Assembly (NCBI GenBank): GCA_030052745.1
Contig: JANBVO010000014.1
Location: 186,001-250,000, forward strand
Reading direction: 5' to 3'
Source: Pleurostoma richardsiae
Lineage: Eukaryota; Ascomycota; Sordariomycetes; Calosphaeriales; Pleurostomataceae
DNA length: 64,000 bases
The notes beneath the pieces are model-generated. The model saw nothing but the letters and a program-made list of their open reading frames with translations, searched no databases and had not been told where the DNA came from. Shown here one piece after another: positions 35,649 to 47,120 of the stretch; position 1 is the first letter of the stretch; each line of letters opens with the position of its first letter. Position numbers and translations under genes: made by a program.

Positions 35649-37217
35649 ATGCTCTCCTTCCTGCTTCTCGCTGGCGTCGCGCTGTACTGGCTTGGGCGGC
35701 GTCTGACACGCTCGTATTCGCTGGCCCAAACAGCCAAAAACCAAGGCTGCCAGCCCTTTACCCACCGCTACCCACACATTGACGTCCTTGGAGGAATAGA
35801 TTTGTCTTTGCAGACATGGAGGAACTTCCACGAGGGCCAGCTCTCGGAAGGCATGCGGCGCCGCCATGAGGCTCTTGGTATCACGTATGTGGCGAAGGAG
35901 CTAGGCGCCGAGTGTATCTACACTATCGACCCGGAGAACATCCGCACTGTGACAACCTTTAACTTCGAGAGTTGGGGTAAGTCGTCATGGGTGAATGAGG
36001 CAGCGAAACATGTCGGACATGGCATCCTCATGAACGAAGGCGAAGCCTGGAAGCACTCCAAAGCGATGCTGAAGCCTATGTTTGCTCGCACGGCATTTGA
36101 CGAGCCAACTCTCCTTGAGCCACATATCCAGAGCCTGGTTGCTACTATACGCCGGGAAGAGGGAAAGCCTTTCGACTTCCAGGAAATTGCGGCTAGATTT
36201 ACACTGGATGTGGTGACAGACTTCCTCTTCGGCCAGTCGACTCTTTGTCTGTCCGGTGGCCCTGAAAATGACGAAGCGATTCATTTCCTATCACTTATCA
36301 AGGAATTCGAGCCACCCTCTGGGACATTTATTGCAGTTGGCATGCTGGCCTGGTTGGAGTTGCTCCCGTCCTACCGAAAGCTGATTGCCGTCGTCAACGG
36401 CATGAAGGCCTTCTTTAGGAAGAAGCTAGATACGATCATCTCCGAGGGATGTGTCGGAGAAAATACTGGAGTGACCCGTGACGTCTCACCTAGTATTTTC
36501 CGGATGATGAAGGCCCAGGGTATCCCCCCTGACCGGATACAGGGGGAGCTGCAAAACATATTCTTTGCCAGCTGGGACACGACAACGGGATTGGTATCTA
36601 ACCTTGTCGATATCCTGTCACGTCGTCCTGATGTCCAGTCTCGACTTCGGGAGGAGATCAAATTGCTGGGCGGCAAGATTCCGACTAATCCGGACGTTGC
36701 GAAACTGGAGTATCTCCGCTTCGTCATCTGGGAAAGTGAGTGTCTCATATTATGAACATGCGAACTGTCCTAGCTCTTCTAAACATATTTCACAGCTCTA
36801 CGCTTATACTCTCCGGTGACATCCCATTCGAGACAAGCCAGGGAGGACACCACGCTGCCCAAAGGCGGAGGTCGCGACGGGAACAGTCCTGTCTTCGTTC
36901 CAGCCGGGACAACCGTGATCTGGAGCACATACTCACTCAATCGCAATCCGAAGTTATACGGCGAAGACTGGGCTGAGTACCGCCCGGAACGTTGGGCTCA
37001 ACTTAAGGCTACAAGCTCTGACTTCTTTATGCCGTTCGGATCTGGGCCGCGCACCTGCATGGGCCAGCAGATGGTGCAGGCGGAGGTTTCCTACATCATC
37101 GTTCGACTTCTACAGACGTTCGAGGAGATTAAGAACGAAGATCAGAGGTCTTTCAAGGAGGCGAAGGCAGTGTCCTTCTATAATGCTCACGGTACTCTCG
37201 TTTCGGTAAAGGAGTGA
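35649..37217 (+). CDS. Cytochrome P450, CYP52-like (fatty-acid/alkane hydroxylase clan)
   Basis: Two exons (35649-36735, 36796-37217) encode 502 aa. A short hydrophobic N-terminal anchor (LSFLLLAGVALYWLG) points to the ER membrane. Family features include GHGILMNEGEAWKHSKAMLKP and FTLDVVTDFLFGQS, both close to CYP52-type enzymes. The I-helix reads Ala307-Ser-Trp-Asp310-Thr-Thr; the K-helix ExxR is Glu362-Thr-Leu-Arg365 (made across the intron). YRPERW precedes the haem loop FGSGPRTCMG with ligand Cys450. CYP52-like enzymes add oxygen to terminal or subterminal carbons of fatty acids and alkanes. It is divergent from the CFA synthase and probably acts on the same acyl product, which is inference. 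Confidence 0.95.
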
Positions 37218-37637
37218 GTGTCCTACGGGTGTTGGGTTGGCTTTTCCAAGGAGAGGGTAAAGGTTAGAGGCGTTGCAGGCATGGCTTCGAATGACGATGA
37301 CGTTGGCGCTGAGAGGGCTGTCCACTGCCGACAGTTCTTCATCCGGAACGGCGTGACTCGCGCCGTCGATGATTCTCAATTCCGGGATGTTGTATTTAGG
37401 CTCCTTATTCAGGGGAGCGTCAATATAGATGACTTGTGCTTCCCCATGAATTGCGCAAGTGCCGACAGGAGGGGATCGGGAGTAATTTTCTGGCCCGGAG
37501 AAGGAGAGACTTGAAATTTTGGTTGTAGTTATAAGAATGTATAGCTTCTGTCTTCTCTTTGTCAAGGTCGGGTTGATTGTTGGTGACGACTGCTTCACCC
37601 TTGGTAGTGAGGAAACCTGCTCGTCATCAGAGCCATC
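37218..37637. other. Intergenic, DUF8021-like gene promoter side
   Basis: 420 bp between two same-strand cluster genes; no additional gene or clear motif. Confidence 0.5.
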
Positions 37638-38408
37638 ATGCTACGCCTCCTAGCCCCTGTCGCCGCGGCATCATCCACCGCTCTCGCCGCAAACTGCACC
37701 CGCGAAAGTCTCAAGACTGCAACCGACGCGTACATAGCTGCCCAAGCAGGCGGAAAGCCCGCCGCGTGGACAGCGCTGTCCTCCACGACGAACTACACCG
37801 AGAACTACAAGGCCACCTCTATCACCAGCAGCATCCTCTCCCAGCCGCTCACCCTGGCGCACAACCGCAGCAGTTACGACACTACACAGTGCGCGACTTA
37901 CACCGAGCTTATCGTCACGGACGCCGCACACCCATACGTGATCGGCACGCAGATGCGTTTCAGCCCCGACGGCGGTGGCGCCGCCACATCGATCGAGACG
38001 CTGGTCACGGACCGCGGCGACTGGCTGTTCAACGCCACCGGCACCTACTACTGGGCGTCTCGCGAGGACTGGGGGATGATCCCGGAGGCGCAGCGCGACT
38101 CCCGGGCGGTCATCCAGGCGGCGGCGGACGCGTATCTCGACTACTTCAACGACAAGTCGGTCAAGGTGCCCTGGGGGACGCCCTGCGCCAGGCTTGAGGG
38201 AGGGTCGTACACGGGCCAGGGAAGGCCAACGGACTCGTGCAACGTCGGGGTGCCCAGCGGCGTGCACCTGACGCAGAGGCGGTACGTCATCGACGAGACG
38301 GTGGGTGCGGTGGATGTGCATCTCAGCTTTGAGTCGCTGCCGGACAGCCATGAGTTCAGGATCGAGGGCGGCAAGATCCGCTATGTCCATACGCAGACTG
38401 TTATGTAG
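37638..38408 (+). CDS. Secreted DUF8021-like protein
   Basis: A single exon encodes 256 aa. Residues 1-18 form a signal peptide ending in ALAA, followed by NCTRESLKTATDAYIAAQAGG, the usual mature start of this fungal family. Conserved features include NYTENYKATSI, a WASREDWG motif, a pair of cysteines (PCARLEGG and SCNVGVP) and the C-terminal DSHEFRIEGGKIRYVHT. The fold is expected to be a SnoaL/NTF2-like barrel that can bind small hydrophobic molecules. No reaction is established. Several N-glycosylation sequons fit secretion. Members often appear near fungal secondary-metabolism genes, which suits its place between the P450 and the DUF1479 gene. Confidence 0.8.
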   Translation: MLRLLAPVAAASSTALAANCTRESLKTATDAYIAAQAGGKPAAWTALSSTTNYTENYKATSITSSILSQPLTLAHNRSSYDTTQCATYTELIVTDAAHPYVIGTQMRFSPDGGGAATSIETLVTDRGDWLFNATGTYYWASREDWGMIPEAQRDSRAVIQAAADAYLDYFNDKSVKVPWGTPCARLEGGSYTGQGRPTDSCNVGVPSGVHLTQRRYVIDETVGAVDVHLSFESLPDSHEFRIEGGKIRYVHTQTVM

Positions 38409-39466
38409 TGGAGATTTCGGCAGTCAGGAATACGTTTTGCACTGCTATCATCGGGAGAATGACACTGGTGTATGACCTACGCATTCGGGTTCCTCCTGTT
38501 CGATTTCACTCCATCGTCTTCCTATCCCTCTGGGCCACTGAGCTGTTCGCGCTCTGTCGATCTTGCCTACATTCCCTAGGTACTCTAACAAGACCGTGGC
38601 ATGACAATACCATCTTTCCCACGTATTCCGCGACGTCCAACATAAACGATTTTAGTTCGCGTATGTGGCGTCGTCATCCTTCGCTATATCCACATTGTTA
38701 ATCTGCTTTCTCTCTGGATCCGGTTTTCGGTAGGGACGAAATGTTTGGACGTCGTACCCTAGTTGTCGATGCAACTATGTGGAACGCATAGCGGTGGGCT
38801 GTTTCTGACATTTCGTGCATCCATGTTTCCACTGCCATCCCACATATGTGGGTGCTCACCTCAAGGGTGGTGTCTCGCATGCTCGCCTATCACCTAGCCC
38901 AAGTAGTCATCTCGTAAAGCGATGTTACGTACGAACCTTGGACGGACTGCAGACATATATATTTTGAGATATGCCTATTTGACAAGCTCCGGGTCCCGCT
39001 GGCTGCGAAAAGAAGAGGTATAAGGGATTGATATGGCTGATAATCACGTCTAGAAGGAGTTTTTAGACAGACACAAGTGAACACTTCGACTTAAGGTCTG
39101 AGGGATAGTTCCAGTGGAGGACGATAGAAAGCGAGCGGCGGATTGGCAATGTAAACAGGGATGTGAAGCTCGACAGCCATGAAGGTTGTTGAAGCGATGT
39201 AACCACGACATGTAGGGTGGTGGTGGTATCAAGAGGACCGTTGGACAACGTGCTTTTGAATGAGCTCAAAACAGGGGTTTCTCATGCATAACGAGCATGG
39301 GTACCAACAATTGAAGGTTGCATGTCACGGGACAGGACGATCTATCCTAGACGTCTCCTCGATGAACCTTTCGACAGGCAACGACACAACATGGCTCGAC
39401 GAGGACAAGCCTGTCGACATTGCTGCCTGATCGAAATAGATGCAACATATAACGTCCCCGGCTATC
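38409..39466. other. Intergenic between convergent genes
   Basis: About 1.06 kb with no gene seen; short frames only. It is longer than expected for a tail-to-tail spacer, but nothing recognisable lies in it. Confidence 0.45.
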
Positions 39467-41189
39467 CTAGAACCCCAAGATCGCATTTGCTCTGCGGATA
39501 ACAGCAAGAGCGCCGGGATTCTCCGCCACGCCCTCCGACAACTTCTCCAGCCCAAACGCCTGCAGGCCGGCCAAGTCGGCGTGCAATCTGACATACTCTT
39601 CCGTCGGCCGGTCAATATGTTCCGACTCACCCTTGCCCCCGGGGAAGTCCGGCCCCGGCGTCCCTTCCCGGAAGGCGCTGCGCTGTCTGACCAGGTACTC
39701 GGCGTTCTGCTCGGTGACAGGGCAGACCGGAATGTACAGTACGCTCGAGTCGCCGGTGCCATTGTGCGTCTTGTCAACCGAGTGGATCGCTACAGCGCGT
39801 CAGCAGGTCGCGTAAGGCTTGAGTAGGACAAAAGAGAGAGAAGACTCACTGTCGCAGTGCCAGACTACAAAGTCCCCCGGTCTGACCTCGGGTATGTGCA
39901 CCATCGTCCTCTCAAGCTCTAGATGGGGATGCAGTGCGAAGGCGGGAAACTCCATGCCGTGTCCCGCGGTGGCGCCAGGGATCTCGCTCGTCATCTTTTC
40001 CCCACCAGTGAACTCCCAGTTGTCCGGGTCCAGGAACGCCTCCCGCTCGGCGGTTCCGAACTGCGGAATATCCAGGCCCAGAGCTTTGATAGGCCTGAAG
40101 AATGGCCGCATCAGGGAGTAGGCGGTCGACAATTGCAGCAACGGGTTGACGAGGAGCGTCCCCTGGTTAGGCCCGCTGCGGCTCATACTGAGCCACCCCT
40201 GAAACATACGGAACATGCTGCAGGCGCCGAGTCCGTTGTACAGGTTCGTCACGGCATCGACCCGGCCGCTCACGTCCCAGGGGTCATAGCGTTCCCAGTC
40301 ACCCGCGAGCACGGCATCGTACACGCCGCCCCGGCCGTAGCCCTCGCGTTCCCAGCGCTCGAGGCTGCCGCCGTCCTGGTGCGGCCCCAGCGCGAAGACG
40401 GCGTCGCCGGGCTGGCGGATGCGCAGGCGGTCGGCGTATGTCAGGGGCTGGGACAGGGAGACGAGCGCGTCCGGGTCGGAGCTGTGCCACAGGGACTGCA
40501 TGAGGGCCTTCTGGGCGCGCATGAAGTTGGGATGCGACCGGGCCCTCAGCTGCGGTGCGGACCAGTACAGCTCGAACACCTGGGGGTCGGTCGCTGGGAA
40601 GCCTGGGGGTACGAGGCTTGCGTTAGCACTAAGGTGGAAGTCCACCGACCGACCGGAGGCGGGGTTCCCACATGCTCGCTCCTTCGCGGGAAATCCTTCA
40701 CTTACCTCGCGTGTGGGGATTCTTCCGCACGTATTTCTCAATTTCGGTCTTGTATGCCCGGGCTTCGTCCTCGGGGATCACGCCCCTGATGACGGCTGCC
40801 CCTCGTTTGCGGATGGTCTCGTTGAGCCGGGCCAGGTCGTTGTCGAGGTTGCGATACTGCACCTCGGGGATGACTGCTGGGCCTTCTCTAGCGACGATCT
40901 CATTCTCTTCACGGAGGCGCCGCAGCAGTTTCCTCCAGCTCTTGTCCATCTGCGCCTCGTGTCCCTGTGCCAGGGACAGCTTAAGCTCCCGGAAGCGGTC
41001 CGGGAGGGGCTCAGGCGCCAGCCCGGACAGAGATGCAAAGGAGTCGGAGATGTCGCCCTCCTTCTTGGCTGGCGGCGAAGCCATGCTATTCATGGTTGCC
41101 ATGCCCGCTCTGCCGCTTACCCGCCGCTTCACGGCCGGGCTTACGACCAGTCGAGGTGTTAAGGCAACGCGCTTCAGTGTTCCAGGCAT
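39467..41189 (-). CDS. DUF1479 (Gig2-like) putative Fe/2-oxoglutarate-type oxygenase
   Basis: Three exons (40706-41189, 39850-40602, 39467-39789) encode 519 aa. Residues 1-35 are Arg-rich and could target mitochondria. RGAAVIRGVIPEDEARAYKTEIEKY introduces the jelly-roll-like domain. His236-Gln-Asp238 in GPHQDGGSLERW is an H-x-D pair, and His415 in TIHSVDKTHNG, completed across an intron, is a good third metal ligand; Arg-rich residues follow. Thus the Fe(II)-binding facial triad seems intact. DUF1479 proteins of fungi and bacteria are mostly uncharacterised, and a hydroxylase-type reaction is inference from the triad. A TATATAA element about 114 bp upstream is a plausible core promoter. Confidence 0.88.
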
Positions 41190-42126
41190 GATGGTCGACA
41201 AATGTGCAGACTGCGTTCTCACGAGGGAAGGCTTGTGGGAATCCTCCTTGGAGACCGAACGGCGCAAGGCCCAGGTGTCCAGTTTCCGCCATCCATAGTG
41301 CTTATATACCGCTGCAAGAGGTTTACCTTCTAGGCGTCCAGAGGCCTCTGTGCAAGGAGAGACGCCCTGTGAGCGGCGGAGTTACTTTTTTGGGACGCCA
41401 GCTCGAATCCCAGGCGCTCTAACTTGCAGCTTAACATTTACGTTCTGTGGTTGCGACGTAAGCGAATCCGTCATGTGACGTAAAGTCGGTGGCTACTGGC
41501 CCTTGTCATGATCTATTCCATTTCGGGATATTCCGTCTGGTACCGCGCTCCCATGGCCCGCGATGAAATGGTAACTTGTGGCCCCCATAGAAAAGCGGTG
41601 AAGCCGTCCTCCCGCTAGCAGTCCGAGAGCAGATCAAGTACCTCAGGAAGCAGCAAACCCACGCTTCCGTCTGACCAGCTCGGGAAGAACCTCGGGTACA
41701 CAACATCGGCCGCCCACATTTCCCCACAGCAAAGGCGGAGTTTCTCAATCGAGGTGCCACCCCCCCAGCTTCGTGACCACAGGCTTTGACACGAGCTGCC
41801 CGCAGGAGAAAGCAGATGACGACCCTGTGGCTGTCGATGGCATGACAAGCCTCTGAGCGGTGTCCCCAGCCAACTTTCTTGGCATTCAATCTCTTCGGTT
41901 GAGGCTGTTGTGCTTCCGCCTGCGCCAACTTAACAGACAGTCACCGCCCACGATGGTGTGGTGCGTCCTGGCTACTTGACCGTCCAGGCACCTCTGCATC
42001 TCGCCCGCATCTCCTCCAGCAAACCATTGATTGGTGGACGAGTGCACTGGCAGACCATCAGTCTGATATACTGCGGCACCCGAGAGAAACCAGCGTCCAG
42101 CGTCCACGCCTACAGCGGCTGCAACA
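41190..42126. promoter_or_regulatory. Divergent promoter, DUF1479 gene and zinc-cluster regulator
   Basis: About 940 bp lies between opposed start codons. The regulator may act on this shared region. Apart from the minus-strand TATA box, no motif is called. Confidence 0.45.
41302..41308 (-). promoter_or_regulatory. TATA box of the DUF1479 gene
   Basis: TATATAA on the minus strand lies about 114 bp before the ATG at 41189. Confidence 0.55.
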
Positions 42127-44390
42127 ATGGCTAGCAGCCATGTCAAGTTCGTGGCTACGGACGCCGACGGGCTTCCCGTCAAGCGGAAGCAGGTCCAGCA
42201 AGCCTGTGAAGCGTGCCGGAAGAGAAAGGCATGCTAGCAATGTCGCACACCCGCGAGACTGGTACGGTCTAACCATCCTCATAGAAGCGATGCATACATA
42301 ACCTGGGAGTTCCGAGATCTCATCTTCCGGCTGACCACTCCGGAGAGCCTGCGGACGCTGACTCTCCGGTGCATCGACACCCAGGGGTTGCCCATAGATT
42401 CGGGCATGTACCGAACAGTCGACTTCCGCCATCTCCAGAATCTCCTGGCATGGACGTCTTACCGGCAGGGCGCCCCTCGCAGGAAGATCCGTCAGCAGAG
42501 GCTGCCTCGGGCCTCGTTGAGCTCTCCTCTTCCCGCTTCATCGGAGACCTGAATCCCGAGGGTATCTTCATCCAAGCAACAACGAGCGACCACGATGAGT
42601 CTCATCCTCTGTACAGGGACAAAGCCGACATTGGCACTTGGTTTCCACCAGGCGGCGAAAGACCCGATGAGCTGGATTCCACAGCCGCCGCGAACGAGAA
42701 GCAAAACACATCAGCTCGCACTCACCCTCCACTGTACCCTTCCATCACTCTAGTCGGAAGGTTATCCTACCCGTTCGACGAGTCCTCGTGGTACAACCGG
42801 ACGAGGCACAATTACATCCTCAACGAGTGTTTGAAGCTTGTTCCGCCAGATGAGGACTTCGAAGCACTAAGGGCCATCTTTCTCGAACGAATACATCCCA
42901 TACTGCCAATCTTCAACACCAGCGATGTGGAAGGCGAGTCCCCGTCGAAGATATCCAGGACCATCATAAAGCAGATCATTTCCCTATCGGCAGCTATGGA
43001 GCCCAAAGCCGTGCCCCACCTGCGCCTTGAGCGCGGAGGACCGCTACTGGCCTTTCGCGAGTTCCATCGCCGCCTTGCCCACGCTATCTTCCAGATCCTC
43101 GATGCCAACCTACTCATTTCCCGTGTTGACCATATCCGAGTGCTCATCATGATGTCCTTGTTCTACCAGCCCTCCTGCTCTGCCGAGCGAGATCTTCCCT
43201 CCTTGCTCAGCTCCCAGGCTATCCATTACGCACAGAGTCTAGGGATACAACTGCTAGGCTATCGACCCCAGAGGCAGGATGAGAACATCGAGCAGCTGTT
43301 CTGTGCTGTTTGGGCGCTCGACAGGCTGACTGCGACAATCTACGGCAAGGCATGTGCTCTCCACGAGAGGGATATTGATCGGGACCTGGACGATTGTATA
43401 GAGAAGCAGCCTACCTGCTTTCGACTATTTCTGAGGGTGATGCAATATCTGGACCGCGTCATCGACTTGTACCGGCCGCGGAGTGTCTCTACCCCCATAG
43501 ACTTGCCGGTGTTCGAGGGGTTGGTGCTTGATGCGGGTGCCGAGAAGGTCCCGAGTGTTTTGCTCGGTACGCAGTTCCAGTAAAGTGTGCTTAGCATTGA
43601 TCCACCGCTGACTTACCATCCAGGAACAATTGAGACGCTTTACCATACTGTCTCCGTCCTCTCAGTCCGACAGTCCCCAAGCCTATTCACGCCGTCCGCA
43701 GGGGAGAGGGCACACCTCCCTCATCACTCGATCAACCCCCGCCGCTCGCTGTCTGCCGACCGCATCGTCCAAGTCGTCCAGTCCGAGGACATCAGCCTGC
43801 TCCCTTGGATCCCCTACGCCGTATCTCTCTCTCTCAGCGTTTCGTATCGCAAGATGCGATACAGCCGCGTCCCCATGTACCGCGTTCGCGCCCGCGGCGT
43901 CTTCAAAGATATTGTGGAGCTGCTGAAGAAGGTGGGCGAGGTCTATTCTTCGGCGCGGATCAACGCGGAGCTCGGGGAGAGCATACTACGGGAGATGGAG
44001 AAGACGGTGAACTCGCTGACAGCGCCGGCGGAGGCCGCCCCGCCCGGCAGGAAGGACGGGGGCGGTACCGCCCAGGACCAGGAGAGTAGCCAAGCTGGAG
44101 AGTCGATCACGGTGAGCGTGGCGCACCGGGGAGAGCAGACGGCAGCGACGCCGGCGTCAAGCGGGGCAGATACAGGCGCCATCAACGACTTCGAGGGAAT
44201 CAATCCTATAGAAGGTGGTGGCCCGGCGCCGCTAGACCCGGTGATTCTCGGGAATCCGGAAGATATTGACCTGTTTGGATACTTCGATCCGGGGTTCAAT
44301 TTGGGTGCGGTGGATGCAGCGCTCGAGGCAAACCTTGACATGAGCTACCCGCAGAACTGGACGGCTCCCTGGTATCAAACATCGGGATAA
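42127..44390 (+). CDS. Fungal transcription factor with half zinc cluster (cluster regulator?)
   Basis: Three exons (42127-42228, 42285-43566, 43624-44390) encode 716 aa. Cys27-Glu-Ala-Cys30-x6-Cys37 forms the first half of a Zn2Cys6 domain, made by joining exon 1 to exon 2 through an intron with GC rather than GT at its start. The three cysteines of the second half are not found downstream. The sequence instead continues Ser/Pro-rich to SSRFIGDLNPEGIFI, a motif of one group of fungal regulators. From about residue 230 (NEALRAIF-like, ERIHPILPIFN) to about 560 lies the fungal-specific regulatory domain, and an acidic, Gly/Pro-rich tail follows. It is probably nuclear and a good candidate to control the surrounding genes. 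Loss of half the cluster may mean degenerate DNA binding. Confidence 0.85.
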
Positions 44391-44738
44391 CGAAGGGAAA
44401 CGTTCACAGACGTGCTCACAGACGAGTACATGAATATGATGGCGCTTTGAGGGACTACGCAGAAATGCTGGTGGTTAATGGCTTGGGGGTTGGGGGTCCT
44501 ATACCATGGGTCATAACGGAGTAGTGCTTCTGGGCTTTGACGGCTGGATTGATATCGAGCGCTCAAAGAATGGTGAAAAGTGGTTTCCTTGATAAACGAC
44601 CAGCAGGTAGGGTTAACTGAGAGAGCAGTATGCTGAAAAGGAATGCCCTACTCTTCGGTTCTCAACCGCAGCCAGGTTCACTCCTGGCTGTCTTGACGGA
44701 AGCCACTGTCTCTGTACTACATGTGGCCGATACTGTTC
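44391..44738. terminator. 3' flank between convergent genes
   Basis: About 350 bp between the stop codons of the regulator and the second methyltransferase; nothing else seen. Confidence 0.4.
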
Positions 44739-46389
44739 TCAAGTTTCTTCAGAACTCTCCGGTTTCTGTCCAGCCACCACGCACCTTTACGGCGTTAGTG
44801 ACGATGCCCTCTAATGAATTCTTTTCGGCGACCAAACTCACATCTCGATATACGAGTGGACCTTGGGGTCAGTCAGCTCCTTGCGCATGCTGGCCAAGTA
44901 CACCTGCGCTTCTTCATATGACCACTGCAAGTGGTCAACCATTAGCAGGACTGCCGGCTAATGCTCGCTTCACTATCACTTACCCCTAACAGAGCCGTCA
45001 GTCCCCGGATCGCGAACCCCTCCAAGCCCTGGATGAGGAACATCCGGTTCCACGCGCCCCATTGCTTAAGGTCCCTGTCCTTTGGCCACGTGCCGATGGG
45101 GACCTTAATGCGCCGCTCCCGCACGTTGACGAACCCGGCACGCTCGATCGCATCGCGGGCGAGCTCGCAGGCTGAGAACGTCTTGCCAAGCTTCTCGCCC
45201 ATTTGCTCGAAGACAGTGATCCACCTGACAAGCGGCGAGTCTGGCGCAATGGTGCCGTCGTCGGCCCGCGCAATACTAGAGAGCTCTATTTGCTCGACCC
45301 AGCCACCGGGTTTGAGGTGCCTTGGGCACATGTCTCAGCTAGAAGCAGTAAAAATTGGTGGGGAGCCTTACGTGAGTGCCTTCTTGTAGAAGTCAACCCA
45401 GTCCGGAACACAGCCCGTCATGGCGCGGACGTGGATGAAGTCGAATGCGTCTGGCTTGTAGGTCCATGCCTTGTTGACATCGTCGACCTCAAACTTGCAG
45501 TTCGGTGGGACATACGGTGGCTGAATTGGCGATAGGTCAACCCCGATGACTTCCGCCGATGGGAACTGATCTGCAAACTCTCTGTGAGAGAAAAAGACAA
45601 GGTTAGCAGGGAGATGGTTCTTCCCCGGGCAGTGACTCCCCTACATGGCCCATATCCCGGTGCCACAACCAACATCTAGCACTTTCTGCATTGGGAGAAA
45701 GATTGGTGTTAGCTCTGTTGCCTCGCACATAGGCGCTCTAGACGCCAAGATTAACTGCACAGAATCAGGAGCGGCTTACATGAGGATCCTCCCGGATAGG
45801 AGCTTCGAAAAGCTTGCCCCCTAAGATGATACGGAACATTTCGTGCCTTTGAGATGTCAGCTCGGTCTCTGTAATCCCAATAAAGACATGAATGTAAGTG
45901 AGCACGCACACGAGATCTTCAGCATCTTGCTGAGTTTCGTCGTTTGGTCCCCTAGAACATGGACGCAAGTTCAGTGATCTATCTCCGCTAAGTCAGGCCT
46001 TTTGTCGTAGCATTCTCACCAATACGCTCCGTCTTGATAAGCGTGGTACCTCCGTCCATGTTCCCACTTATATGCTAATATGGAAGATCTCAATGAAGTG
46101 GTGTCCGTAACCGCTGTCCTGCTCCTCTCGTCAGTACGTCAATCGGACAACTTGTATGAATCAAAGAGACGTGTTAAGATTGTCTTCTACTCACGACTCA
46201 GCATAAGAAGAGTCTGCATCGGAGTTGTCCTAGTGTCATGTAGCAGGATCAGCGCTCCAGAGCCTAAGAAGTGTGTCTGGACAAGCGACCTACGACTTCA
46301 ATGTGCCCAGTCTCAGGGTTAATGCCCTGCTGTGCAGGTGGTGGATCCTCTCCTCTAGGAGAAGACCCCTGAGATTTTGGAGAAGACAT
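44739..46389 (-). CDS. LaeA-like SAM-dependent methyltransferase (second copy)
   Basis: Ten exons on the minus strand (46294-46389, 46195-46229, 46020-46118, 45910-45951, 45780-45846, 45645-45685, 45372-45581, 44984-45320, 44842-44924, 44739-44784) encode 351 aa, all junctions in frame. It starts MSSPKSQGSSPRG and reads PETGHIEV into an acidic Ser-rich region. TDTTSLRSSILAYKWEHGRRYHAYQDGAYWGPNDE and EMFRIILGGKLFEAPI follow. The SAM-binding loop is Asp117-Val-Gly-Cys-Gly-Thr-Gly-Ile-Trp-Ala. Then come VIGVDLSPIQPPYVPPN and HLKPGGWVEQIE, and GQKPE lies near the C-terminus. This is a full LaeA-like methyltransferase, more typical than the first copy at 31431. It marks the right edge of the block. 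The acceptor sub-product is unknown. Confidence 0.93.
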
Positions 46390-47120
46390 TGAAATTCATG
46401 AGCGAGGTATTTTCGAGAAGCAGGAGTGCGGTACGAGCTCGCATAGACAATATGAAAAGATGTATCGAGCACACGCCGTCGAAGTATAGCGATTCCACGG
46501 GGAATATTCCGCTCCAACAAGAAAGAGCTAGGTCTGGGGGAAAGCAACAGGATCCGGTGCTTAGATAGATCCTAAAATTCAGGAAGCGGCACAGCAGTAC
46601 GGCCCTGGTACATAAAAGAGGGAACTACCCCGATTGTCGAAGCGGACGCGAGGCCTGCGTTCCGTTCCGAGACTCCACCCCGAATGTGAGGGCTGTCTTC
46701 TCCTTGATTGGCGAGTTCCCAGGCGGTTGGCATTGTGATGCATGCCATGACATCCAGTGGGTTTACAGATCAGGAAGCTCAGGCCTAAATGAACACGCAG
46801 CCGTTCGCACGATCGGCCAAGTTTCCGATCCTCACGGCACAGTGACACACGAGCGACACGCAACTGGGAATGCGACCTTCCAAGGGAAGAGACAGACAGA
46901 GTACGTCCGCACGCTTCTCCTGCTCTCAAACAATGTCCTGAAAGCACATACGGAGACACTCCCTTATCTACTAGGATTCTCTATGATGCCGTGACGGGGT
47001 TCTAGGAGCGTCAATTCCTAACTAATGCAGGGCCCACCTGCAGCAACAACGCCGGGATCGACCGGAACCTATTCCCGGTGCACATAGCCTTGCCTAGTGG
47101 CCGGATTCGACGCACCACAA
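46390..47120. other. Intergenic between methyltransferase and tRNA
   Basis: No gene seen. This is the promoter side of the second methyltransferase. Confidence 0.5.

Noticed and set aside
37671-38390. 239-codon minus-strand open frame
   Set aside because: Antisense shadow of the DUF8021-like single-exon gene; the sense product has a signal peptide and family motifs.
39923-40789. 288-codon plus-strand open frame
   Set aside because: Antisense to the DUF1479 gene, whose metal-site motifs lie on the other strand.
31431-46389. Polyketide, nonribosomal peptide or terpene backbone gene
   Set aside because: I looked for ketosynthase, adenylation and terpene-cyclase motifs in all long frames of the block and its flanks and found none.
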